Source of the DNA: Takakia lepidozioides
Taxonomy: Eukaryota > Streptophyta > Takakiopsida > Takakiales > Takakiaceae
Direction: 5' to 3'
NCBI GenBank assembly: GCA_030704615.1
Contig: CM060731.1
Location: 23,622,001-23,686,000, forward strand
DNA: 64,000 nt
The translations under genes were made by a program, and so were the position numbers. Under the pieces are notes generated by a model. That model saw nothing but the letters and a program-made list of their open reading frames with translations, did not search any database and had not been told where the DNA came from. Of this stretch, positions 12,431 to 22,768 are shown piece after piece (the stretch's first letter is position 1; every line of letters starts with the position of its first letter).

Positions 12431-14630
12431 CTAAGTCTCTGGAGTTTTTTCCAGAACTGTTATCAGAAAACGTACCGGGATCAGGAACACAGTTGCTAGT
12501 ACGTTTAAGCCACCAGGTAGGTCCTCCACATTCTCTAGATCACTGATTATACGCAACAAATCATTTTTCCACACGGTTCTCATGCCTACAACAGGTTGGG
12601 CTAACAGATATCGAACCTTTTGTGACGTGCACGACTCTAGCAGAGTCTCCCACGACTGTTGTGGCGCAACAGAAAATACTTGAGCAACTTCGTTCCTATT
12701 GTTTTCTCTTCGTAATTTCGAGAAGTACATGTTTAGCTCATCCCGAACTGAAAATTCTCCCCCTTCCGTGAGGGCAATAAGGCAGCCAATCAGCATTAGT
12801 TCATCTATGTATGTCTTCTCAGTCTTTCTCATGCAATACTTAAGCCACTGATTCTCAAGCTTGTTGTCTTCAAATCGGTGAAGGTAAAATTATGCTTGTA
12901 TAGGAGATATAATACTTTCCCTTGGCATCCTTTTTCAATGGTTCAAAGTTTACGTTCGCGTTTGCGAGTTTGTTTGCCAAAGTTTTGTCCTTCAAGTGCA
13001 AGTATAACCTCATAGCCAGAGTTTCCATAACATCGACTGCTGCCATGAGCTTAGGGTCACATGTGAAACGCGTACAATGCTAGATAAATTCCAAATGGGA
13101 TACCCGTTGCGAAATATGCTTGCAGCCATACCGACTTAGTAGACATACCACAGTCTGTTTTAGAGAATTCATTTGGAGTATTAATAACTAGCTCTTCAAG
13201 GGTTGGAGTTTGCTTGAGCCATGTCAATTCTGGTGATAAATGTTGGCATGTGGGTTAGACTTAAGAGTTCCTACAGTGCTTCATATTTAGAGACGATTGA
13301 ATTGGGCAGTAAAGTGTGCTTGCTGTCCTAGGGCATTGTTCTATGGTCTGTTGGAATTTGTAAATGGAGTGTTTTCTTCATGAGATAGCTAACCTTTCAG
13401 CATGAAAGGATTTTGCTTGATGGCTGTGATTTGAGTAGATTGTCAGATGTTAGGTTCAAATGTCAAGATAAAGTTTTCTCTTGCTGAGGCCACAGGTTTA
13501 ACCATCGCCATACCTTGGGTTTCCACTGTAGGAATTGCGAGACGCGGCTTGATTTGTGGTGGATTCCATGATGCACATAGATGCACCTCTTCGCTTTCCT
13601 CCAGGCCAAGTCTCTGTTTCTTAGAGGACTCAGATTTGGTAAATATGTTGAGTCTGGAGTCCGACAATGTTATGGTGGTGGTATGCTCTATTGCTTCACC
13701 CTCACTTCTTCTAAGTGACCTTTTGGGTTCTTGATACACTCTTATGTTTTTCTCTTGTTCTATTGTGTCGCATTTGGCTTTACTGTGGAAATAATAAATT
13801 CTTTCTCTTTTTTCTTTGTCTCTGCACTTACATAACATCAGGTTGTCCTCTTCTGTGTGTAATCATAACCTCAGGTAGTTGAATTTGAATAAGTTTATAG
13901 TTTGGTTTATGTGGTAAAAATTGCATTGATTTTTGCATATGCTCATTTGTAAGTAGTTCATATATCCCAATGTTGGACACCTCGCTACATGTTGACCTCA
14001 AGTTGCTTGAGCACCAAACCCTTGAACACCAAAAACTCATACCGCTAAGTGCACGAGATTGAAAGAAAAGATCGAACTTTGTTTCAAAGCGACTGTACAC
14101 ACCAATCTTTTCAAACCACATTACTGTTTGTCTCATCATGTGCTGTGATTCTATCATGAAATTGAACATGACTACATAGTTGTTCAAAACTTAAAGATAT
14201 TGACAAAAAAATTGTCATCCCTCATAAAGTGTGGAATAACATGAATCGAGTGTGTATCTACCATTATGAACTTTGAAGCAACTAGATTGTAACTGTGACC
14301 ACCGAAATTCCGGACAATGTACTATCCGATTGAATCTGACATGTTGATACGTCCTTACAAGAGCCAGCTCCTTTGTGACTTTACAGGTATTGTCTATAGT
14401 ACATGCATATTGGCTCGAAACAACAAACGTGGTTGTCCATATGAAGTTCTTTCATCTTCCCCTGCACCTTCCATTTGGAGGGAAACACTACTATAACATT
14501 CACGACCTGCATGGAAGTTGCATGAGGCCCTGACATACATTGGCCAATCTGCAAAGCGTGAACCTGCACCAGCTAGAATTGCCAAAGATCCAAAGATTTG
14601 CAAGACCTGAGATAAAATGCATTGCAAGTT
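12431..14630 (-). pseudogene. degenerate minus-strand coding sequence, unidentified
   Basis: Several minus-strand frames line up into protein-like text broken by frame changes. Right to left they lie at about 14,600-14,394, 14,187-13,828, 13,838-13,443, about 13,250-12,880 and 12,860-12,431. The most protein-like segment (about 13,080-12,431) reads across at least two frame changes and has a charged, leucine-rich composition with helical spacing. A part near 12,860-12,780 (W-LKYC, then a T-Y-I-D-E-L run) vaguely recalls the start of an OTU cysteine protease, but the catalytic residues were not found. It could be an old transposon protein or a decayed host gene. Introns instead of frameshifts cannot be excluded. 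Function unknown. Confidence 0.3.
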
Positions 14631-14972
14631 AGATTACCTACCACTTCGTGTTAAGAGGAGCAAAGAGAGCAAGAAACTGTCTTAACTTCAAATTTACGTT
14701 ATCTAACCTCGACGTCCTTGAGGTTGTTGTCATTCATGTAGATGTGAAGGGCGTTTGTCAAATGAGTACCAATTTTCAGGCTGTGCAAAGAGGATACATT
14801 GCAACCGACTTGGATTAGAATAGCTTGAAGTGACCACGCCATCAAGATGTAGTGTTTTTATGCGTAGGTTGATATTCCTCAAGTAAAGTTGATTTTTCTT
14901 AATTGTTCAGCTAATTTAGCTTCTATTTTCTCTAACTACATATTAAGACACCCCAGAGAAACTTTTCACACT

Positions 14973-15280
14973 AAATTCATGTCATAGAAATATAATCATT
15001 TGGGAAGAAAAAACTTGTCTGATACTCATTTCTCCAAATCAAAACTAATTATTAAATGACCAAATTTATGTCATAGAAATGTAACTATTTTAAATGAAAC
15101 TTGTTATCTATCTTATAGATCAACTAATTGCCTTTAAACTTCTCCAAATCAAAGCTAATTATAAAAAGACTGAATTTATGTCATAGACACATATTTTGAG
15201 CAAAAGTTGTCTAATAGACCAATTATATTTTCTTCACTTCTTCAAATCAAATCATTAAGATAGAAAGACCTTAGAAGAAG
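14973..15280. repeat. diverged tandem triplet, about 90-110 bp unit
   Basis: Three imperfect copies begin at about 14,973, 15,062 and 15,172. Each contains TTTATGTCATAGAAAT (or a close variant) followed 60-70 bases later by CTTCTCCAAATCAAA. The sequence is AT-rich and non-coding. Confidence 0.55.
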
Positions 15281-17249
15281 AGAGATTTACATCTCAAAAT
15301 ACTGGTCAGTTATTAAGTAGTAAATAAAATAAGGAAGGAAGGATGATACCTCCCCAAGGAAAGGAAGTGTAAATTTTGGTGTTTCTTCATCCCAAAGGAC
15401 TATTCTCTTTGGTTGGAAGGTGGATACTTTGAACCCTATATTACCTGGGTTATACAAACTCCCAACCACTCTACTACCTACTCTAGTGCAAAAATAAAAC
15501 AAATTTAGTTTGATGCTTATATGTCAACGTGACTTCCTATTATTAATGTTGACTTCCTATCCCTACTTTAAAGCTGAACCTTTGGTTTGATGTGATTTGA
15601 AGTGTTTTGCAAGCTCAATGGGTCCTTCCACCTTATATCGGGCAAACCAATTAGGCGTAGTATAAAGAGGATCATAGAAGCCGCTTTATAAAACAAAAAA
15701 TCAGGTGGAGTTCCAATCTCAAGTGGTGTTTAGCTGCCGAAGTGGTGTTTGAGGCCCAAACAGTAGGAAGATCTTTTTCAGCAATAACTCCAAGTATTGC
15801 CCAATTTTGAAACTATCCTACCTTAGTGCTTGCACGTTAAAATATTTAATGCAACATCGTCCATGAGACGTCCAATGGGTAGGAAACAAGGCCTCCTTAC
15901 AAATGGTCGTGGATTCAAAAGCACATAGGTGTACGTTGGATGTCACACTATGGCCAACCCAACTATATATAAACTGGGGCTAACTAGGTCACCGGTTACT
16001 TATAAATGTGTGGGTTCTAGGGGAATCTTAATCCCTGGGGGGAGGGTTAAGCGAGTCTCTAAGGCCGATAGAATGACATGTCCACCAGCTAGCTATAGTC
16101 CATCGGGATGGAAGTGATACCATAGTTATGCTTGTTTTGGCAGGAGTCTTCATTGGCCCTAAGGTCCTTTACAAAAGTGGATATGAAAGTTTGCACAATT
16201 TTTGCCACATCACACCCAAGAGTTCCGCCCAATCTGTTTTGGGGGAGCATCGGTGTAAAAGGCCCTAAGTAGCCTAGCACCATGGGAGGTCCTTGGGCTA
16301 GTGTACAGTCCCATATAATTAAGTGGGTGTGTACGTTTGTGTATTAGACGTGCATATTAAATGTTCTCTATCAAATCATCCTTTACAATGGTTTCACTCT
16401 ACGTACCATTGACTAGCACCTGGACCTACCAATGAATGATTTGCCTTACTGAATCAACGGACCACTGCACTTGGACCTAGCAACCTCCACAACAATGCCG
16501 AAAATTCATCGCAACTATCCACCGCCTCTCTTGACATTGAACGAGAGATGAATTGTAGACACTTGAAAACCTCCAAAGCCTCCAAGCTCCACTTTCGCGG
16601 ATGAGTGTCCCTGCCTACTCATTCCGTCCGGATATTCTTAAAGATCCTCCCTTAATTATTACGCTTTCCTTGATTCTTTCAAGGCAGCCAATGACACTCT
16701 AATATTCATGAATGCTTCTTTATAAGTGGTCATGTACTCTTCCTAGGAGATTGTTCTCATAGCATGTAATTTTGTAGTGGTATATACTTCTGTTTTTTCT
16801 TTTTCTCCCCAAAGAGGTCTGGTTCGCTCATTCATTGATCACAATGTTGTGCCTCATATGGTATAATCGGGGTTTTTCCCCCAATAATTCCAAATAAAGT
16901 CTTTGAGGGCCTAGTCCCTATCTACTTATTTAAAAAATTGTTATTATTCTTATTATTACTATATAATTACTACATTAATAAAGTAATGGCAGGGACGGTC
17001 CACATGTATGTTACATCTTGTTATTCCTATTTTTTACAAGGACGTGAGGTGATATTAACCTCCTCTCCTCTGCTGGCCGGGATGGCCCATTCGTTGTGAA
17101 ACTAATTTGAAACCATGTTTATGAAGCATCAAAATTCACCTATCAATTATCTTATCCTCTACGTTAGAGCACGCACAAATTGGTATAGTAGTTTAATTGA
17201 AGATCAGCAAGGCTTTGCTTTAAGCAGATCAGACAACCTTGTACGGAGT
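15281..17249. other. intergenic sequence left of the retrotransposon
   Basis: No gene recognised. A fragment at 16,868-16,920 (GGTTTTTCCCCCAATAATTC and following) matches a second copy at 25,054-25,115. I searched by eye for a 5' LTR matching the candidate 3' LTR at 22,851-23,225 and for a gag-like zinc knuckle and saw neither, so the retrotransposon appears 5'-truncated or scrambled near 17.25 kb. Confidence 0.45.
16868..16920 (+). repeat. short interspersed repeat fragment
   Basis: Shares the order GGTTTTT, CCAATAATT, AATAAAG-CT and AGGGC-T with the segment at 25,054-25,115. Probably the 3' part of a dispersed SINE-like family. Confidence 0.35.
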
Positions 17250-17462
17250 CCTTTTTTGGTCCCTGGATGGTCTGTGGCAATTTAGGAAGGGAATTGTCTG
17301 ATGGTCTCAAAGTATGATTTAGGGTCGGATTTCTTGAGCCAGAGTCGTAGTTTGGCCCAGGCTTGCTATAGATGACCAGAGAGAAATTCTTTGTCTTATG
17401 CTTGAATCCTTGAGTAATCCATCGAAGTGATGGTTGCCATCAGATGTTTGTGCCATGTTGCC

Positions 17463-18507
17463 TTGCTCACACATCAGTATCCTGAGTTGTTGCCTCTCTC
17501 AGCAATTCAAGGGTAGTAAAAGGCCTGGCCAGCAGATATTACCATGCTGGGGGCGGAGAATTTGGATCGGCATGGTTCCATTGACTTGATGATAGGAGGG
17601 TTGCCTTGCCAAGGACATTCTCCCGCAGGTCATAGTAATGGTTTGCATGATGTACGATCGCATCTGTTTTGGGAGATGCTGCGAGCAGGTGAGGCAAGTG
17701 CAACCTCCAGCTTACATCCCGGAGAATGTTCCTCTCATGGGGGATTCTTGGGCCAGGGTTATGGCCAGTGTATATGAGATCCGGTCATAGATTGGACCAG
17801 CTGTATTGTTGGATGCAGCTGCAGTGGGTTCACGGGCACATAGGCCTAGGTTGTGGTGGACCAATCTTGCACCACCAGAGTTGTTCAAGAGAGCCTATGA
17901 TTCCATTCAACGACCACCCAACCTCACGGTTGAGGGCATTTTGGACCAAGGGAGGTAACCACAGAGAGTGTGACATGATGATCGTCCACCTTTGGCGGCA
18001 ATCAATCGAGTGGGGCAACCACTTGCGGCCTTGCCTACACTCATGAGGTTTTATTCGTCTCATGCTTTTCGAGACAATGGTCCAGGGTTGATTTGGGACA
18101 ATGTGCTACAGCAATTGGTGGAGCCTAATGCGAATGAGCGAGAGTGGGCAATGGGGTTTGCCACACGCACTACAGCTGTGCCAGCTCTGTCAGATGCATC
18201 ACGACGCCAGGTGTTGGGTCAAGTAATGGATCTCAATTGCTTGACATGGGTAATTGGCTTGTGCATGGCTGAACAACGGAGATTGCAAGCATTGGTGGCT
18301 ACTTCTGCAATCCCATTGGATATTGCACCCTCTCTCCCAACCGGGACTGTTGAGGCAGTGAGTGGGGGCGAGCACAAGATCATGGGGTGCAAGCACCCAT
18401 GGCAGATGTGGGATGAGATGCGCAAAGAGAGAGTCATTGGATCTCTCAAGCAGCAGTATGAGGAATGGGGAGAGCCATACACTGAGATCAGTTGGAGGCC
18501 AAGGTAG
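17463..18507 (+). pseudogene. retrotransposon-borne C5-cytosine DNA methyltransferase domain
   Basis: The family transfers methyl groups from S-adenosylmethionine to C5 of cytosine in DNA. Visible motifs are a lead-in with QYPELLPLSAIQ at about 17,481-17,516; motif IV, GGLPCQGHSPAG followed by GL-D-RS-LFWE, with the catalytic Cys at 17,607-17,609; motif VI, PPAYIPENV, with ENV at 17,722-17,730; motif VIII, LLDAAAVGSRAHRPRLWWTN, with HRPR at 17,839-17,850; a target-recognition and motif IX region with LPTLMRF at 18,034; and motif X, RRQVLGQVMDLN, at 18,202-18,237. Motif I (SAM binding) was not securely found upstream. Motif IV lies in one frame and motifs VI-X in the next, so a single frameshift falls near 17,690. 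Internal stops occur at the TAG/TAA pair near 17,519 and within the VI-VIII interval. The motif VIII style (HRPR-WWTN) recalls DNMT3-like enzymes more than Dcm types; subfamily uncertain. Confidence 0.85.
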
Positions 18508-18770
18508 CCAAAGTTTTTGAAGAAGTTGAGAATGTTTCTTGCTTAGAGGATGTTCTCAAGGTGGCTATGGCGGAGCAAGTGGAGGCTACGCTACAGTCAA
18601 GTTGGACAGACAAGGCCCAAAAGGTTGTTATCTAGCAACCAAAGGATGCATTTCTTACCTCCAAGCCTGGTATACCCAAGGTTGCAATCACCGAGGACAA
18701 TTGGGAACCAGATGTTGGACCTACAGTCACCGGAGGAGAGGGACGGAGGATCTAGCGATTTCTAAGGACT
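18495..18770 (+). pseudogene. linker joining methyltransferase to reverse transcriptase
   Basis: The frame used by the reverse transcriptase extends upstream through two TAG stops into about 90 charged codons (AKVAKVFEEVEN, then an E/K/D/V-rich run). This abuts the methyltransferase end with a one-step frame change near 18,495. No aspartic-protease motif is visible. The continuity indicates that methyltransferase and reverse transcriptase once shared one polyprotein. Confidence 0.6.
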
Positions 18771-19787
18771 TATAGAAATTGCTTTGCCTTCGGTTTGACG
18801 GATTTGGGGAGCTTGAAGGGCCAGGAGATTCATATTGATTTGACAAGTGATACGCCAATCTTTCAAAGGCCTTACAGGTATAGTGAGATGGAGAGGTATT
18901 TGATCCAGTCACGGACTATGAAGTTGTTCGAAGCTGGATTGGTGGGGTTGTCAGGGGGGGAGTATGCCTCGGCAATGGTGATGCCAGCTAAGAAGGATAT
19001 CTATGGCAATTGGACAGAAAGAAAGAGGTGTGGGGACTATCGTCCTATGAACCGTCAGATTAAGTCCGATAGATATGCCATGCCAACTCCAGATAAAATC
19101 TTTCATGCCATTGGGTATACGAAGGTGTTTAGCACATTGGACTTACAATCGGGTTATCACCAGTTGCCAATCAAAGAGGCTGATAAGCAAAAGACGACAT
19201 TCTGGGGGATTGACCAGTATGAGAAGGATTGTTTGAACCAATGGCGCTTCCTACCATTTGGGTTGAAGAATGCTCCTGCAGAGTTTCAAAGGGTCATGGA
19301 TATGATTCTTGCAGGGCTAGACTTTGCCCGGTGCTACACTGATGACATCATCATCTTTAGTGCCACGGTTGAGAAGCATGAGAGACACATTCAAGTGGTG
19401 TTTGAGCGTTTGAGGGCGCATGGATTGAAAGTGCACCCTGGAAAGTGCAAGTTCTTTCACGATCAGATTGAATATCTGAGCAACATGATATACCCTGAAG
19501 GATTGGGTGTTCAACAGACAAAGGTGGAGGCCATTGCACGCATTCCATGCCCCATAGATGTAAGCAGAGTTCGTGCTTTTATGGGGTTAACAAACTACTA
19601 TCGTCGGTTTATCAAGGGATTTAGCAGCATTGCGAAGGCTCTTACCAAGTTGACCCAAGTGGGTCAAGAGTGGCAGTGGGAGGAGGAGCAGGAGGAAGCC
19701 TTTGAGGAACTCAAGGCTCAATTGACTTCTGTGCCTATTATGAGGCGGCATATTCGAAGGCGGCCTTTCCAGCTACATACAGATTGA
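18771..19787 (+). pseudogene. Ty3/gypsy reverse transcriptase
   Basis: An uninterrupted stretch with the classic gypsy RT blocks: P-F-RPYRYS at the N-terminus, KRCGDYRPMNRQ, the first catalytic block STLDLQSGYHQL, the FLPFGLKNAPAEFQRVMD block, and the active site CYTDDIIIFS at 19,332-19,361 (YTDD at 19,335-19,346). Block 7 is LKVHPGKCKFF, followed by the thumb and connection region (RAFMGLTNYYRRFI). Gypsy elements usually have YIDD or YLDD, so the Thr may be a decay change. The frame continues upstream only through two TAG stops and ends at a TGA where a tryptophan codon (TGG) is expected. Confidence 0.93.
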
Positions 19788-20191
19788 AGTATGTTGGGGA
19801 TTGGAGCAGTGCTCACATAGGTGGATGATGAGGGAAGAGAGTTTGTAGTGGCATATGCTAGCTGCTCGAATAAAAAAGTCGAGGCGAAGTATAGTTCGTA
19901 TGAAGGGGAATGTCTAGCTGCAGTATGGGCAGTGGCACATTTTAGATGCTACCTCTATGACAATCTCTTCACCAACCATTAAAGTGGGTGATGGAGTCAG
20001 ACAAGCTTATAGGCCGGAAGCTTGCACGGTGGGCACTTATGCTTCAAGAGTATGACTTCCAGGTGGTGTATCGAGCCGGTGTAGTCAATCGGGATGCAGA
20101 TGGGTTGAGTCGTAATCCGTGCACGAGCGAATATGATGACACTGGAGCTCGGTGGCATGGTGAGACAGATGAGGAGATGGTGCCAGTATGA
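19788..20191 (+). pseudogene. Ty3/gypsy RNase H, broken
   Basis: The same frame continues past a TGA (expected Trp) and, 12 codons later, a TAG (expected Gln): LGIGAVLT, DDEGREFVVAYAS, and the SSYEGECLAAVWAV-HFR-YL block with its catalytic Glu. A small deletion at about 19,962-19,978 then removes the TDHQPLKW lead-in. The remaining segment (RKLARWALMLQEYDFQVVYR, then NRDADGLSRNP at about 20,088-20,120) is the usual RNase H end. It degrades RNA in RNA-DNA hybrids during reverse transcription when intact. Confidence 0.88.
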
Positions 20192-20443
20192 CATGCATCT
20201 GTTTTTTTGTGCACTCTAGCAAATGGAGCTCAAGCTGGTCCACCCCATGGGATTGATCATGGAGGTAGTGTGCATGACGATCCAGAGATCAGTGATGAGC
20301 TTAGTGGTGCTAAGGATGTGCATGAAGATGCAGCAGTGTTGGCCTATCTCTGTGTTGGAGAAATAACAGCCAGTGTGACTGTCGGGCAGTTGCAGGGTCG
20401 AGTGGACCAAAAACGGCAGATCCTGCTCCATGAAAGTCCATGA
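20192..20443 (+). pseudogene. RNase H-integrase spacer of the retrotransposon
   Basis: Continues the pol frame across a TGA at 20,189-20,191. An acidic stretch (DDPEISDELSGAKDVHEDAA) and a VGEITASVTV segment precede the insertion point. In the uninterrupted ancestor this would lead straight into the integrase zinc-binding domain. Confidence 0.6.
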
Positions 20444-21125
20444 CCAAAAAAATAAAAGTTGATGATACTATCCAAAATATTTTTGCAGTGATAGATAATT
20501 GTATACTGAACATATTTAGTAAAGAGTCCTACCCCAAATATTAAAGATATAATTCATTAAACATTTTAGTTTATTATTTAGAGAAATTATGAAAATTAAA
20601 AAAGAGTTTACAAAAAACTTTCAATATGCCACCTAGCCATTGAAGATTATAGGTTTTTATATTTCTAGAAAAACAATGACACCCAAAATCCAAAAAACAA
20701 GATGAGCTATAGACTTTTCAAAAAACGCCTATTTTTTTGACATATATTAGTCTATATGAGTCAAATGACAAATGATTTTGCCACTTCAAATCCATACCTA
20801 TGATGTGGACCAAAATGGTCACCTTAAGTCCCAATTTCAATGGAATTCACCAATGGCACATATGAGAACTTGAGTCCATTGTAATTTCATTCACTGTGGT
20901 AACAGTCCACAATGACGGTGTTCAAAAGTCCATAGCAGAGTCATTTCTTATCGGATTCATGATTGGAGAGTTGCTATGGGTGCGTATTGAAGCTATGAAT
21001 CCAATGACATATATATTTTTTGGCTTTAACAAGTTAATTCAAATTCAATTGATGACACCATCAATTGCAGTCATATAAAACTGTGCCGGTAACGTCTATT
21101 TTGGTCCAGTCAACCCTGCATTCAC
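20444..21125. mobile_element. AT-rich insertion inside the retrotransposon
   Basis: About 680 bases of AT-rich, stop-filled DNA separate the RNase H-IN spacer from the integrase zinc-binding domain, where family members run on without a break. The left end begins near TGAAAGTCCATGACCAAAA. The right end contains TTTTGGTCCAGTCAACC, whose reverse complement shares ACCAAAA and neighbouring bases. This suggests short inverted ends of a non-autonomous DNA element. Exact borders and target duplication are not resolved. Confidence 0.5.
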
Positions 21126-21129
21126 CTTG

Positions 21130-22364
21130 CCAAGGAGAGAGATCGGATCCTACAACGAGCCAAGAGGTTCAAGTAGGAGGGGACTCACCTACTCCGTGTA
21201 TGGGAGGATGGACGAGTGAGGATTGTGCCTCATCTAACACAACGAGCGCGATTGGTACGCCATGCCCAAGATGAGTTGGGACATTTTGGGATGCGACGCA
21301 CTCATAGTTTGCTACAAGGGTAGTAATGGTGGTGAAATATGCACACGGATGTGCAGCAGTTATTGACAAGGTGCATGGTGTGTGATAGGGTGCGTGTTTC
21401 CTTCAATGCACCTACTTCACAATTGCATCATTTACCCATTATGGGTTTGGGCTATCGTTGGAGTCTTGACTTCGTAGGCTCATTGCTACTAACGATTCGC
21501 CATAACAAGTATATGCTGGTGATGGTGGAACACTTCTCCAAATGGATTGAACTAGTGACATTGCCTGACAAGATAAGTGAGGGGGCTGTGTATGCATTCT
21601 AAGATCGAGTTCTTAGCCGATTTGGTACTCTAACCGAGGTACTCACGGACCAGGGGAGAGAGTTCTTGGGGGAGTTTTAGGCTTTATGTGAGAAAGCCTT
21701 GATAGACCACCGCACTACTTCTCGGGATCATCCCGAGGCTGATGGCTTAGTGGAAAGAGTTGTTTAGATAGTCAAGAGGGGTTTGCGCAAGTATGGTTTG
21801 CAGAAGGGACACCTGGGAGATTGGGACCTTCAGCTGCCTTGGTTAGCTATGGGCTATAGGTTTAGCAAACAAGCGTTACTTGCGTCCTTCTCACCTTATT
21901 TTCTTCTCTTCGGCCGAGAGCCAGATTTGCCTGCATCTATTCGCAGGGAGGTTGCAATAGTCCTTGACCTTGATGATCCAAATGTGTGGACACGAGTGTG
22001 TAACCAGCGAGCAGAGTTGTTCAGGAGAATCATGCCTATGGCTTTTGAGAACCTTGCTATTGCCCAACACCAAGACACATTGAGGTATGTCACCATACGT
22101 GGAGGCGGATATCGACCGGGTGTTCGGAGATTCAACCTTGGGGACTATGTGTATCTGCAGCAGACAGCACCTACGACCTTGGATGTCACAGCAGGGCGTG
22201 TGATTCTACGGGTACAGGAGGTGTTGCCTCCAGGAGTGTTGATTCTGGAGGGTCGAGATGGCATGGTATGGAAGGACCATGTGCGTAATTGTGCGTCATG
22301 TTACCTTCCACATGTAGATGGAATGATAGATCCCGACCTTACAATGGTACCTGCAGGGTTGCGT
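21130..22364 (+). pseudogene. Ty3/gypsy integrase, broken
   Basis: The HHCC zinc-binding part is readable: RHAQDELGHFG with His at 21,261-21,263, then CMVC at 21,372-21,383. The catalytic D,D,E triad is present: LDFVG (Asp at 21,468-21,470), LTDQGREF (Asp at 21,647-21,649) and HPEADGLVER (Glu at 21,735-21,737). Downstream, LPWLAMGYRFS and SPYFLLFGREP are conserved gypsy IN blocks, followed by a basic C-terminal region with RRFNLGDYVYL at about 22,127-22,160. In-frame stops interrupt it at about 21,170, 21,330-21,340, 21,600, 21,678 and 21,765; most read as CAG, CAA or CGA codons turned into TAG, TAA or TGA. Confidence 0.9.
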
Positions 22365-22502
22365 TGCATGCTATGTGGGCATGGTGATGGTGCAGCCACC
22401 ATGTTGATAAATGCTCAAGGGGGTGACACATGAGATGCTTGACACCGGCACTTGAGGAGGTTCCTAGCGGAGAATCGTTGTGTCCATGATGTGTTGGACA
22501 TA
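22365..22502 (+). pseudogene. PHD finger at the integrase C-terminus, broken
   Basis: PHD fingers bind histone H3 tails. The first ligand pair is C-MLC (22,365-22,376). After GHGDGAATMLI a small deletion and frame change removes the third Cys. The remaining ligands follow in order: C-SRG-(stop)-H-MR-C, then LTPALEEVPSGE, then LCP-(stop)-C ending at 22,502. That is seven of the eight C4HC3 ligands with family-typical spacing. The stops are TGA where Trp and Arg are expected. PHD modules are established in CR1-like non-LTR elements; here the module occupies the position of the chromodomain in chromoviruses. A targeting role is inference. Confidence 0.75.
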
Positions 22503-22768
22503 GATAGTGGACATGACAATGGTGAGGTTGACAAGGACCCAAGGTCTAGCTAGTGGGGGTTCAACGCCATGGATACCCTAGTGAAAGCCATGGATTGCAA
22601 GAAGACGACTAACGATGGGGCTACTTTTGCACCCGACCTCTTGATCTATTGACTTCGGATACTGGGACTCGTGTGATCGAAGACCAAACAATGATCTTAT
22701 TAGGGTGGATACTTGTCAGCTATCCGGTGTTAGATGGACCTAATCACCAGCTAAGGGCGCGATTGTGG

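Noticed and set aside
17253-17330. Methyltransferase motif I (SAM-binding) candidate around a LDGLW segment
   Set aside because: The F-x-G-x-G pattern is not present in any frame, so I did not claim it.
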